DNA from: Chryseobacterium gleum
GTDB lineage: Bacteria > Bacteroidota > Bacteroidia > Flavobacteriales > Weeksellaceae
Assembly (NCBI RefSeq): GCF_900636535.1
Contig: NZ_LR134289.1
Coordinates: 186,001-250,000, forward strand
Reading direction: 5' to 3'
Length of the DNA stretch: 64,000 bases
The notes beneath the pieces are model-generated. The model was not told the DNA's origin and searched no databases. It saw only the letters and a list, made by a program, of their open reading frames with translations. The position numbers were made by a program, and so were the translations under genes. Below, piece by piece: positions 1 to 9,200 of this stretch; position 1 is the stretch's first letter; the number at the start of each line of letters is the position of its first letter.

Positions 1-1
1 T

Positions 2-82
2 CTGGGAAAAGAAAAAGGAGAATGCTTCGGCTTTTTATGGGTGCCTGTTCAATATTTTAAAATGTATTTCGATAAAAAATGA
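2..82 (+). CDS. crtZ: C-terminal fragment of beta-carotene hydroxylase (CrtZ-like)
   Basis: The window opens inside this gene; only the last 26 codons and the stop are present. The visible tail reads GKEKGECFGFLWVPVQYFK, which resembles the end of CrtZ-type beta-carotene hydroxylases, membrane di-iron enzymes that convert beta-carotene to zeaxanthin. The stop codon overlaps the next start in an ATGA arrangement (79-82), so the downstream lycopene cyclase is probably translationally coupled. The histidine boxes lie outside the window, so the call rests on the tail and on the carotenoid neighbour. Confidence 0.7.
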   Translation: MGKEKGECFGFLWVPVQYFKMYFDKK

Positions 83-768
83 TGCCATACACTTACATAC
101 TGATTAATTTTTTTACAGTTATTATCTGCTTTCTGGCTTCTTTTGACAGAAGGATACAGTTTAACAGGCTTTTCGGGAAATTTCTGATGTCATCTACCAT
201 TGTGGCGGTTCCTTTTATTATCTGGGATATATGGTTTACCGGTAAAGGAGTGTGGTGGTTTGATCTCAGGTACACCTTAGGATTTAAAATAGCAGGGCTT
301 CCTGTTGAAGAGTGGCTGTTTTTTTATTGTATTCCCTTCGCCTGTGTTTTTACCTATTACTGCTTTGAAAAGTTTTTTAATCTGGACTGGGCTGACATGT
401 TTAATAATCTCATCGTATTTACATCAGTTATTGTGCTCGCGGTAACGGGTTTTCTGTATTGTGACAGAATATATACTTTGCTCACTGTAATTGTTACAAT
501 CTTCACATTATGCTACCTTCATTTTATTGCTAAAAAAGAGTGGATAGGAAAAGCCAGTCTGGTCTATCTGATTTTAATGCCTGGATTTTTTGCAGTGAAT
601 GGAATCCTGACAGGATCTTTAATTCCATCACCTGTTGTTAATTATAATCCCGAAGAATTTTTAGGAATCAGAATGGGCACTATTCCCGTAGAAGATGCTG
701 TATATGGTTACAGCCAGTTTCTGTTGAATATTTATTTCTTTAAAAAAATTACTAAAAATGAAAAATAA
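79..768 (+). CDS. Lycopene cyclase, CrtYcd-type membrane protein
   Basis: Likely closes the psi ends of lycopene to beta rings (lycopene to beta-carotene) in the cytoplasmic membrane. The 229 aa protein is almost entirely hydrophobic helices and carries the duplicated signature of the heterodimeric/fused CrtYc-CrtYd cyclases: LPVEEWLFFYCIPF at about residues 75-88 and IPVEDAVYGYSQF near 205-217. Both halves sit in one chain, so it is the fused form. It starts at the ATG that overlaps the crtZ stop; a second ATG follows directly and could be the true start. It lies between crtZ and lipocalin in one operon. Family assignment is firm; substrate is inferred from the family and the neighbour. Confidence 0.88.
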   Translation: MMPYTYILINFFTVIICFLASFDRRIQFNRLFGKFLMSSTIVAVPFIIWDIWFTGKGVWWFDLRYTLGFKIAGLPVEEWLFFYCIPFACVFTYYCFEKFFNLDWADMFNNLIVFTSVIVLAVTGFLYCDRIYTLLTVIVTIFTLCYLHFIAKKEWIGKASLVYLILMPGFFAVNGILTGSLIPSPVVNYNPEEFLGIRMGTIPVEDAVYGYSQFLLNIYFFKKITKNEK

Positions 769-1309
769 CTTAATTCTTAAACTTATTGCTGCCTGCGGAT
801 TATGGATATTCATAGTCTCTTCATGTTCTTCTATGCCAGAAAAAGCACAACCTGTGAATCAGTTTGATGTCAATAAATATTTGGGTACATGGTATGAAAT
901 CGCCAGATTTGATTATCGTTTTGAAAAAGATCTCGACAATGCTATGGCTCAGTATAGTCTTAATAAAGATGGAAGTGTTAATGTCGTCAACAGCGGGTAT
1001 AATACCAAAAAGGAAAAATGGGTGTCGGCTAACGGAACAGCAAAATTCAGAGGTGACAAAAATACAGCTGCCTTAAAGGTAAGCTTTTTCGGACCGTTCT
1101 ATGCCGGATATAATGTAGTGGCGCTGGAAAATTACAAATATGCTTTGGTAGCCGGAAAAAATCTGGAGTATCTGTGGATTCTTTCCCGTGAAAAAACAAT
1201 CCCTGAAAATATAAAACAGGACTTTATTTCCAAAGCAAAGGAAATCGGATATGATACCTCTAAACTCATCTGGGTAAAACAGGATAAGAAAAATCCTTTT
1301 GACAAATAG
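758..1309 (+). CDS. blc: Lipocalin family lipoprotein (Blc-like)
   Basis: Bacterial lipocalin, probably anchored in the outer membrane and binding a hydrophobic ligand in its beta-barrel. Residues 1-24 form a lipoprotein signal ending in a VSSCSS lipobox. The hallmark GTWYEIARFDYRFEK lies at about residues 43-57, and the barrel continues to a conserved WILSR region near 145. The length (183 aa) matches E. coli Blc. It overlaps the cyclase gene by 11 bp, so it belongs to the same transcript. Blc proteins bind lysophospholipids and fatty acids; in this operon a role in carotenoid or damaged-lipid handling is plausible but only inferred. Confidence 0.88.
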   Translation: MKNNLILKLIAACGLWIFIVSSCSSMPEKAQPVNQFDVNKYLGTWYEIARFDYRFEKDLDNAMAQYSLNKDGSVNVVNSGYNTKKEKWVSANGTAKFRGDKNTAALKVSFFGPFYAGYNVVALENYKYALVAGKNLEYLWILSREKTIPENIKQDFISKAKEIGYDTSKLIWVKQDKKNPFDK

Positions 1310-1339
1310 ATTCTCAACCTTAAATTAAAATCGAAACCT

Positions 1340-1930
1340 ATGCTTACCATACAGGCACAATCAAAAATACCTACAGATTACGGAACATTTACCGTATATG
1401 CGTTTTCGGAAAATGAAGAAGACTGGAGCCCGCATTTGGTTCTGGTAGCAGAAAATACAGATTATAATAAGACTGTTAATGTCCGTTTTCATTCGGAGTG
1501 TATTACCGGGGAAGTTTTTCATTCTAAAAAATGCGAATGCGGTCAGCAACTTGATGCAGCCATGAAATATATGTCTGAAAATGGGGGAATGATCATTTAT
1601 CTCCGCCAGGAGGGAAGAAATATTGGGATCATCAATAAGCTGAGAGCATATGCGCTTCAGGAGCAGGGGTTAGACACTGTTGAAGCTAATCTCAGGCTGG
1701 GTCTGCCGGCAGACGGAAGAAACTTTGATGTGGCAGTGGAAATGCTGAACCTGCTTCATGTGAAGGAAATAAATCTGTTAACCAACAATCCTGACAAGAT
1801 TAAATCTGTTGAGAACAGCAGTATCATTCTCAAAAGCAGGATTCCTTTGGAAATTGATTCCAATGAGATTAATGCAGGCTATCTTGTTAAAAAGAAAGAC
1901 TATTTTGGTCATTTTTTAGAAAAAATATAA
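1340..1930 (+). CDS. ribA: GTP cyclohydrolase II, stand-alone RibA
   Basis: Converts GTP to 2,5-diamino-6-ribosylamino-4-pyrimidinone phosphate, the first step of riboflavin synthesis. The zinc ligands Cys54, Cys65 and Cys67 are present in the motif HSECITG...KKCECG. The substrate region IIYLRQEGRNIGIINK (86-100) and the product-side LLTNNPDKI are also intact. It is 196 aa, the size of E. coli RibA, and is not fused to RibB as in many Bacteroidetes housekeeping ribAB genes. It is probably a second copy specialised to this operon. The GRNIG variant has Asn where E. coli has Gly. It lies 30 bp after the lipocalin gene. Confidence 0.87.
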   Translation: MLTIQAQSKIPTDYGTFTVYAFSENEEDWSPHLVLVAENTDYNKTVNVRFHSECITGEVFHSKKCECGQQLDAAMKYMSENGGMIIYLRQEGRNIGIINKLRAYALQEQGLDTVEANLRLGLPADGRNFDVAVEMLNLLHVKEINLLTNNPDKIKSVENSSIILKSRIPLEIDSNEINAGYLVKKKDYFGHFLEKI

Positions 1931-1979
1931 CGAACTTCAGACAGGCAGCATATGTATTGATCTGTTAAATCCAATAATT

Positions 1980-3416
1980 ATGGAAAAAATACTGCTTACA
2001 GGAGCTACCGGCTATATCGGTAAAAGAATGATCAGCGTGATTGCTGCGCAGGGATATAAAGTCGTTTGCTGCTGCAGGGATATAGGCCGTTTTACAAGAG
2101 ACATGGATATCGACGAACAGCTCATTGAAGTTATTGAAGTTGATTTTCTGAAGCCGGAAACGCTTAAAAATATTCCCGAAGATATTGCAGGGGCTTATTA
2201 TCTGATGCATTCCATGAGCAATACTGCTGATTATGAAGACTCAGAGAAGAAATGTGCCGCCAACTTTTCCGCTTATATTGAGAAGACACAATGTAAACAT
2301 ATTGTCTATCTCTCAGGCTTGGTGAATGAAAAAGAACTGTCAAAGCATCTGAATTCAAGATACGAAGTTGAAAAAATTCTGATGAATTGCAGAGTTCCCG
2401 CAACAGTTCTTCGTGCAGGAATTATCATTGGGTCAGGAAGCGCATCATTTGAAATCATAAGGGATCTCGTTGAAAAGCTGCCTGTCATGGTGGCTCCCAA
2501 ATGGCTCTATACCGAATGTCAGCCGATAGGGATTGCGAATGTTCTGGATTTCCTGATTTTCGTTTTGTTTAAAGAAGCTGCTTATCAGAAAAATTTTGAC
2601 ATTGGCTGTGACGATGTATTGACTTATAAAGACATGCTCCTGCAGTTTGCAAAAGTAAGAGGCCTGAAAAGAACAATTTTTACACTCCCTGTAATGACGC
2701 CCAGACTCTCTTCGTACTGGCTCTATTTTATTACTTCAACCTCTTATAATCTGGCTAAAGCATTGGTTGGAAGCATGAAAGTAGAAGTGGTCTGCCGTCC
2801 CGAAAGTCTTGCTGAAATCAAATTAATTACCGGTGTGCAGCCGTTTTCCTATGATACAGCATTGAAGAGAACACTTGCAAAAATTCAGGCCAATGAAATT
2901 ATTTCCAGCTGGAAAGACAGTTTCATCAGCAGCCGTAATGATTCAACATTGAAAGAATACCATGATGTACCGAAATACGGTTGTTTTACTGACCTCCGGA
3001 GCGAAGAGTTTGATGACAGGGAAGCCTGCATGAACCGGGTCTTTCAGTTAGGAGGTGATCATGGCTGGTACGGACAGGATCTTTGGAAAATAAGAGGGTT
3101 CTTGGATAAACTCGTTGGCGGCCCGGGATTGAGAAGGGGACGAAGACATCCTTCAGACCTTAGAGATGGTGATGCATTAGACTTCTGGCGGGTTTTATAT
3201 GCTGACCGTCAGGAAGGGAAACTTATATTATTCGCAGAGATGAAGCTGCCGGGAGAAGCCTGGCTGATGTTTAAAATTTACAGAAATAAAATCTGGCAAA
3301 AAGCGGTATTTCGTCCAAAAGGCCTTTGGGGTAGGCTGTATTGGTTTATGGTGCTGCCATTCCATGGAGTTATCTTCCAAGGAATGATCAGAAGCCTAAG
3401 TGGAAAGAAAAAGTAA
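1980..3416 (+). CDS. SDR-family NAD(P)-binding protein with C-terminal DUF2867
   Basis: Atypical short-chain dehydrogenase/NmrA-like protein. Residues 1-300 form a Rossmann fold starting with LLTGATGYIGKRM and continuing with YYLMHSM and VYLSGLV. Residues 320-478 form a separate DUF2867 domain rich in Trp, Arg and Gly. No classical SDR YxxxK is obvious, as is common for the YbjT-like group. The substrate is unknown. It is the last gene of the carotenoid/lipocalin/RibA operon, 49 bp after ribA. Homologues often occur in light-responsive clusters of other bacteria together with photolyases, which is context from general knowledge and not shown by this sequence. Confidence 0.8.
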   Translation: MEKILLTGATGYIGKRMISVIAAQGYKVVCCCRDIGRFTRDMDIDEQLIEVIEVDFLKPETLKNIPEDIAGAYYLMHSMSNTADYEDSEKKCAANFSAYIEKTQCKHIVYLSGLVNEKELSKHLNSRYEVEKILMNCRVPATVLRAGIIIGSGSASFEIIRDLVEKLPVMVAPKWLYTECQPIGIANVLDFLIFVLFKEAAYQKNFDIGCDDVLTYKDMLLQFAKVRGLKRTIFTLPVMTPRLSSYWLYFITSTSYNLAKALVGSMKVEVVCRPESLAEIKLITGVQPFSYDTALKRTLAKIQANEIISSWKDSFISSRNDSTLKEYHDVPKYGCFTDLRSEEFDDREACMNRVFQLGGDHGWYGQDLWKIRGFLDKLVGGPGLRRGRRHPSDLRDGDALDFWRVLYADRQEGKLILFAEMKLPGEAWLMFKIYRNKIWQKAVFRPKGLWGRLYWFMVLPFHGVIFQGMIRSLSGKKK

Positions 3417-3515
3417 ATTCTTATCATTTTTAATTTTAAGAATATTTTAACATAATGTCTGTTTTTTAGGCATGAACATTGTTTATTTATATACCAAATA
3501 CTTAAATATTATATT

Positions 3516-3815
3516 ATGAATAATTCAGATTACAACAAAGCAGAAAATGCAGTAAACGAAACGGAAAATACGCTGAAGAATGCAGCTACCGATGCAAAAT
3601 GGAAAATCAGTGACCTGGCAGATAAAGCCAGAGATTATATCAATGAGAAAAGAAATAATGATGAAGAAGCAACACAGGAAGACTGGATGGAAAGAGTGAA
3701 ATCCAATATTTCTGATGCCTGGGACGACATTAAAGATAAAGCGGATGAAGCCTGGGAAAAGACAAAAGATGCTGCAGAAGATGTGAAGGCAGAATGGAGA
3801 AAGAAAACAAATTAA
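3516..3815 (+). CDS. Small LEA-like/YtxH-like amphipathic stress protein
   Basis: 99 aa with no cysteine, highly charged, and built of 11-mer-like amphipathic helices such as DKADEAWEKTKDAAED. It resembles LEA/apolipoprotein-like or CsbD-neighbourhood proteins made in stationary phase or desiccation. There is no signal peptide or membrane segment, so it is probably cytoplasmic and disordered until bound to membrane or partner. It is monocistronic: about 100 bp of AT-rich leader in front and a clear hairpin terminator behind. The function is inferred from composition only. Confidence 0.7.
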   Translation: MNNSDYNKAENAVNETENTLKNAATDAKWKISDLADKARDYINEKRNNDEEATQEDWMERVKSNISDAWDDIKDKADEAWEKTKDAAEDVKAEWRKKTN

Positions 3816-3828
3816 AGTTAGTTTGATG

Positions 3829-3863
3829 AATGACCAGAGTTCTTAATGCTCTGGTCATTTATT
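3829..3863 (+). terminator. Rho-independent terminator after the LEA-like gene
   Basis: Perfect 11 bp inverted repeat AATGACCAGAG / CTCTGGTCATT with a 9 nt loop, followed by TTATT. It lies 14 bp after the stop and faces the minus-strand Crp/Fnr gene, so it may act in both directions. Confidence 0.82.
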
Positions 3864-3914
3864 ATGAATGTGGTTTATTTATGTTCTATATTTGAGTGTT
3901 TTTTGTTTGTTGAG

Positions 3915-4532
3915 CTAATATAAAATTGTACGTCCGTCCAGTTTTATTACTTCATTCTTAACCATCTTTTTCACAGTTCGGATGATCGTTTCTACTCTTA
4001 AACCTGTAAGGTCTGCCATTTGCTGGCGGGTAAGCTCTATAGGGAAACAGTGTTGGCAATCTCCGTCATGATAACTTTTAAGGTAATCCAGTAAGCCTTT
4101 TAAACGTTGAGAAGGATCTGAGGAAGCCATATTATGGATCATCAGGCTGTTGTAGTATAATCTTTGAGAGAGGCATATATTCATTTCAAGGGAAAGATCA
4201 GGATGCTGCTGAAGCATTTCCATGAAGTTACTTTTAGGCATTCTTATAATTTCAGTAGCTTGTAAACTGACGGCATTCGTAGGATAAAGCTTTTCAATAA
4301 ACAATAACGGATCACCAAAACTCTGGTTTTTACCAAGAATATTCAGAATGAATTCTTTTCCGTTTTCGTTGAAGGTGTTCAGCTTTACTTTTCCGCTTAT
4401 GATCTGGAAATAATATTGTGAATGCTCTCCCTCCCGGAAAATGAAATCTTTAGGTTTATAAGTAACCCGTTCGCCGCCGAATGAATACAAAATTTTCTCA
4501 TCTATATTCATACAACTTATCGTTTTTTTCAT
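3915..4532 (-). CDS. Crp/Fnr-family transcriptional regulator
   Basis: 205 aa regulator with an N-terminal cyclic-nucleotide-binding fold (about residues 15-125) and a C-terminal winged helix. The recognition helix region is LTRQQMADLTGLRVETIIRTV (residues 166-186). Cysteines at 7 and in QHCF do not form a clear FNR-type Fe-S cluster motif, so the signal is unknown. The gene is divergent from the kinase operon at 4733, with about 200 bp of AT-rich DNA between them. It could control that operon or itself. Confidence 0.85.
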   Translation of the reverse strand: MKKTISCMNIDEKILYSFGGERVTYKPKDFIFREGEHSQYYFQIISGKVKLNTFNENGKEFILNILGKNQSFGDPLLFIEKLYPTNAVSLQATEIIRMPKSNFMEMLQQHPDLSLEMNICLSQRLYYNSLMIHNMASSDPSQRLKGLLDYLKSYHDGDCQHCFPIELTRQQMADLTGLRVETIIRTVKKMVKNEVIKLDGRTILY

Positions 4533-4684
4533 AGGCTTGTTTTTTTTCTGAAAATTATGAAGAAAGTTTTAAAAATAGTAATAACATTTCAATCCTTATG
4601 CCATTGAAATTTTATTTGAAAAATGTGGTATGGATTGTACCTCCAAATACCTTTAAAAATTACTGTTTTCTCAAATATTGTGAG

Positions 4685-4692
4685 TATTTTTG
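4685..4692 (+). promoter_or_regulatory. Candidate -7 element for the phosphorelay operon
   Basis: TATTTTTG matches the Bacteroidetes -7 consensus TAnnTTTG and lies 41 bp before the ATG at 4733, giving a leader of about 35 nt. No clean TTG is seen at -33, so the call is tentative. Confidence 0.4.
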
Positions 4693-4732
4693 AAACTAAA
4701 CTAGCTGTAACTAATTATTGATTTTAATTTTT

Positions 4733-6208
4733 ATGATTTTAATTGTTGATGACAACCAAAATAACCTTTACTCACTGCAAAAACTACTTGAATCTAAGGA
4801 TTTTCAGGTGGAAACTGCCAATTCCGGTGAAGAGGCTCTTGGTAAAGCCCTGAAAAACGACTATGCCTTAATTATTTTGGATGTTCAAATGCCGGATATG
4901 GACGGTTTTGAAGTTGCAGAAACGCTTGCTGATTACAGCAAAACAAAAGATGTCCCCATCATATTCTTATCTGCTGTCAATACAGATAAACGCTTTATAA
5001 CACGCGGATATGCCTCCGGAGCCAAAGATTATGTGACCAAACCTGTTGATCCTGAAATTCTTCTGCTTAAGGTAAAGACTTTCTATAACCTTCAGGAGCA
5101 GAACATTGCAATGAAAAAGACACAGCAGAATCTTGAGCTGGAGGTAAAAGGAAGAAGAGAGTCTCAGGTCACCATGAAGTCACAGATTGATCATTTTCAC
5201 TTAATGCTTGAGTCACTTCCCCAGATTGCGTTCACTCTCAATGAATCCGGAGCGGTGGATTTCGTTAATGGTAAATGGTACCAGTATTCCGATTCCGAAC
5301 TGGATTTTCCCGAAACACATCCTGATGATCTGAATATAAAGGAAGAACTGGCGAGATGCCGGAAAAAGGGAAAGGCCCTCGAAATGGAAGTCAGAATTAA
5401 GAATGTCATTTCCGGTCATTACCGTTATCATCTGCTCAGAATAACTCCGGTTTATGATGAAAACCGCATTAAAAACTGGGTGGGAACCTTTACGGATATT
5501 GATGATCAGAAGAAAGTTGAAAAAGAAAAAGATGAATTCTTAAGCATTGCAAGCCATGAGCTGAAGACTCCTCTGACAAGTATTAAAGCCTATGTACAGT
5601 TACTGGAAAGAAAACTAAAACTTGATAAAGAAAGCTCTGAAGCAGGATTTGTAACGAAAGTGCAGGGGCAGATTGAAAAACTGAATACGCTTATTACCGA
5701 TCTGCTGGATGTTTCTAAAATAGAAAACGGAAAACTGAAAATCAATAAAAAACCAGTTAATCTTGAAAGTGTCATCAGTAATGCTATTGAAACCATATTG
5801 CAGACTCATGACCAGCGTCAGGTAAAAATTGAACGCCACGGAACCAAACCGGATATTTTAATTCCTCTGGATGAAATCCGTATAGAACAGGTACTGATCA
5901 ATTTTCTGACCAATGCCATTAAATATTCTCCTCATAATAATCAGGTTATTGTTACCACTTTTGTAGATGAAGAAGCGGAAGAAGTAAGAGTTAATGTAAC
6001 CGACTTTGGTATTGGTATCCCGGATTTTAAACAGGATGCCGTATTTAAAAAATTCTATCGCGTGGAAGAATCTTCACTGCAGTTTCAGGGAATGGGGATC
6101 GGATTATTTATCTGCTCCGAGATCATCAAACAGCATCATGGAAGCGTTGGGGTTTCCAGTATCGTAGGAGAAGGTTCTACCTTTTATTTCACATTACCAC
6201 TAAATTAA
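4733..6208 (+). CDS. Hybrid sensor histidine kinase, REC-PAS-HisKA-HATPase
   Basis: Soluble 491 aa kinase. The N-terminal receiver domain (1-118) has the VDDN acidic pair and phospho-acceptor Asp50 in ILDVQMPDMDG. A PAS-like sensor occupies about 150-260, with a PAC-type GTFTDIDDQKK end. HisKA follows with His275 in FLSIASHELKTPLTS, then an HATPase with GIGIPDF and GMGIGLF boxes. An in-frame TTG 15 bp upstream was rejected in favour of the ATG that begins MILIVDDN, the normal edge of a REC domain. A receiver at the N terminus suggests the kinase is itself the target of an upstream phosphotransfer. The giant kinase starts 5 bp after its stop. Confidence 0.9.
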   Translation: MILIVDDNQNNLYSLQKLLESKDFQVETANSGEEALGKALKNDYALIILDVQMPDMDGFEVAETLADYSKTKDVPIIFLSAVNTDKRFITRGYASGAKDYVTKPVDPEILLLKVKTFYNLQEQNIAMKKTQQNLELEVKGRRESQVTMKSQIDHFHLMLESLPQIAFTLNESGAVDFVNGKWYQYSDSELDFPETHPDDLNIKEELARCRKKGKALEMEVRIKNVISGHYRYHLLRITPVYDENRIKNWVGTFTDIDDQKKVEKEKDEFLSIASHELKTPLTSIKAYVQLLERKLKLDKESSEAGFVTKVQGQIEKLNTLITDLLDVSKIENGKLKINKKPVNLESVISNAIETILQTHDQRQVKIERHGTKPDILIPLDEIRIEQVLINFLTNAIKYSPHNNQVIVTTFVDEEAEEVRVNVTDFGIGIPDFKQDAVFKKFYRVEESSLQFQGMGIGLFICSEIIKQHHGSVGVSSIVGEGSTFYFTLPLN

Positions 6209-6213
6209 TTTTA

Positions 6214-9200
6214 ATGCCGAAAAAAATTATACGAAATCTCCAGTTTGGAGTAGGTCTTTCGCTTTTGATCTTGATAGCCAGCTCACTGGCTTCCTATTGG
6301 AGCATCCAGAATCAAATGAATCACCGTGAAAGCCTTTCTAAAAGCAGGCGTTCTGTAACAGCAGTTAAAGATGTGCTGGTTGCTTTACTGGATGCAGAAA
6401 CAGGAAACAGAGGGTATCAGCTTACCGGTAAAGAAGATTTTCTTGAACCTTATAAACGGGGATTGAGAGAATATCCAAACGCCCTGATACGTGCTGAGTC
6501 TTTGGGTATAGATGACCAGAATCAAGCGGAAAGACTTGCAGGATTAAAGATTGCAGTTGACAAGGTGATGGGGAATCTGAAACAACTGGTTGAAAACAGA
6601 CGAAAGGGCATCATTATGACCCAGCAGCAAATTACCGACGGGAAGGCATATATGGATCAGTGCCGTAAGATTGTCAATGATTTTGTACAATATGAAGAAA
6701 GTCAGCTTGAAATTAAAAATAAAGATCTCAACCGCTCCTCAGGCACAACCGTTCTCTTTATAATTTTTTCCGCAATTGCTGCCATTGTGGTAACCACGTT
6801 TTTTTATCTGAAGATGCGTGCAGATCTTATCCGCAGGGATAAGCTGGAAAGAATGCTTAAAGAAAAAGATGAAGAAATGACACGCCGTGTAAGTGCTATT
6901 CAGAAAATTGCGAACAGGGTAGCTAACGGTGATTACAGTGAGCGGGCAGTAGATAATGCTCAGGATGATCTCGGAGATCTTGTAGAATCTCTCAACCATA
7001 TGACTGAATCCCTCAAAATCTCTTTTGAGAAGATTAATAAGAGCGACTGGCGCCAGAAAGGTCTTGCGTTACTGAATGAATCTCTGGTAGGAACCAAATC
7101 GGTGCAGGAAGTTTCCAATAAGGCGTTGATGCAGCTGATTGAATATGGGAACTGTATCAACGGTTCATTGTATCTGTATGATGAAGGTATTTTAAAGCTT
7201 AATAAAGCATTCGGACTGGAATCCAATATGAAAAGAGCTTTTGAGCCTGGCGAAGGGATGGTAGGACAAACTTTTGTTAGTGCTAAAACACAGGTTTACA
7301 ATAACCTTCATGAAGATGACTTCGTAGTAACCTTTGCCAGCAGTACAATTAAAATTTACGGAATCATGCTGATCCCGCTTTTTGCAGATGGTCATATTAT
7401 CGGAGTTCTGGAGCTTGGCTCAACTTCTAATTTTGATGAAGACAGAGCAAGTTATTTCGAAGATTGTTGCGTTAATATAGGAATTGCCCTCAGCGCCGCA
7501 AAAAGCAGGGAAAAAGAACAGCAGTTGCTGGAAGAAACCCAGGCACAGTCTGAAGAACTGCAGGTTCAGCATTCTGAGCTGGAAAACCTGAATACCGAAT
7601 TGGAGGCACAGACACAGAAACTTCAGGCTTCGGAAGAAGAGCTTAAGGTGCAGCAGGAAGAACTGATGCAGGCTAATGCGGAACTTGAAGAGCGTTCCAG
7701 ATTGCTGGAAGAAAAAAATCATCTGATTGCAGAACGTAACAATGAGATTCAGAAAAAAGTAGAGGAACTGGCATTAAGTACCAAATACAAGTCAGAGTTC
7801 TTGGCCAACATGTCTCATGAATTGCGCACTCCTCTGAACTCCATTCTTCTTTTATCACGTTTAATGACGGAAAACCCGGATGAGAATCTCAATGAAGACC
7901 AGGTAGAATCTGCAAGAGTTATCCATAGTTCAGGATCGAGCTTATTAACACTTATTGACGAGATTCTGGATCTTGCAAAAATAGAATCCGGAAAAATGAC
8001 CCTGGAATATCAGAAGGTCATCATTGAAGAAGTAGTAAAAGATTTAAAGAGTTTATTCAATCCTGTATTTCAGGAAAAAGCATTGCCATTTAACATTGTG
8101 ATTGATGAAGACGTACAGAAGGTGATTGAAAGCGACCGTCTTAGAATTGATCAGGTGTTGAGAAATCTATTATCCAACGCATTAAAATTTACTACGAAAG
8201 GAAGCATTGACCTGCATATCAGAAAACATACTGAAAAACCGGATTTTATTATATTTTCAGTGAAAGATACAGGTGTCGGGATTGCAGAGGATAAGCAAAA
8301 AATTATCTTTGAAGCCTTCCAACAGGCCGACGGCTCTACCAAACGCAAATTCGGGGGTACAGGCTTAGGTTTGTCAATTAGCCGTGAAATTGCCAGACTT
8401 CTTGGAGGTGAACTTGTTCTGAAAAGCGAAGTAGACAAAGGCAGTGAATTCAGCTTTATCATTCCTGTACATGCTGTTACAGAAATTACGCATTCCGAAA
8501 CAGATCAGGATATTGTGGAGGTCATTCGTGAAGATGTTGAAGAAATTCAGAATATCCTGGATGAAGGCGAAATAAAAGTAACTCCTCTTAATACACTTGA
8601 AATTCCTGAAGATGTGGCAGATGACAGGGAAAATATTCAAGAAGGGGATAAAGTTATTCTCATCATTGAAGATGACATCAACTTTGCAAAAGCTTTATTG
8701 AAATATGCACATTTACAGCATTATAAAGGTGTTGTTGTAGTAAGGGGAGACCATGCACTTTCTGCAGCTCAGAAATACCGTCCTCATGCTATTTTGCTGG
8801 ATGTACAGCTTCCTGTAAAAGATGGCTGGGAGGTAATGGATGAACTGAAATCTGACGCCGATATAAAACATATTCCCGTGCATATGATGTCTGTTCTTCA
8901 TCTCAAAAAGGAAAGTCTGATGAAAGGTGCAGTGGACTTTATCAATAAGCCGGTTGCCCTGGATAAAATGACTGATGTATTCAGAAAAATCGAAGAAGCA
9001 TTGAAAAAAGGATCTCAGAAAGTCCTTATTGTAGAAGAAAATGCCAAGCATGCCAGCGCATTATCTTACTTCCTGAGCAATTTTAATATCTCATTATCAG
9101 TAGAACATACTGTGGAAGATAGTGTGAAAACACTGACTTCAGATCTTGTTGACTGCGTTATTCTGGATATTGGAAGTTCAAAAGGAAATGACTACCACGT

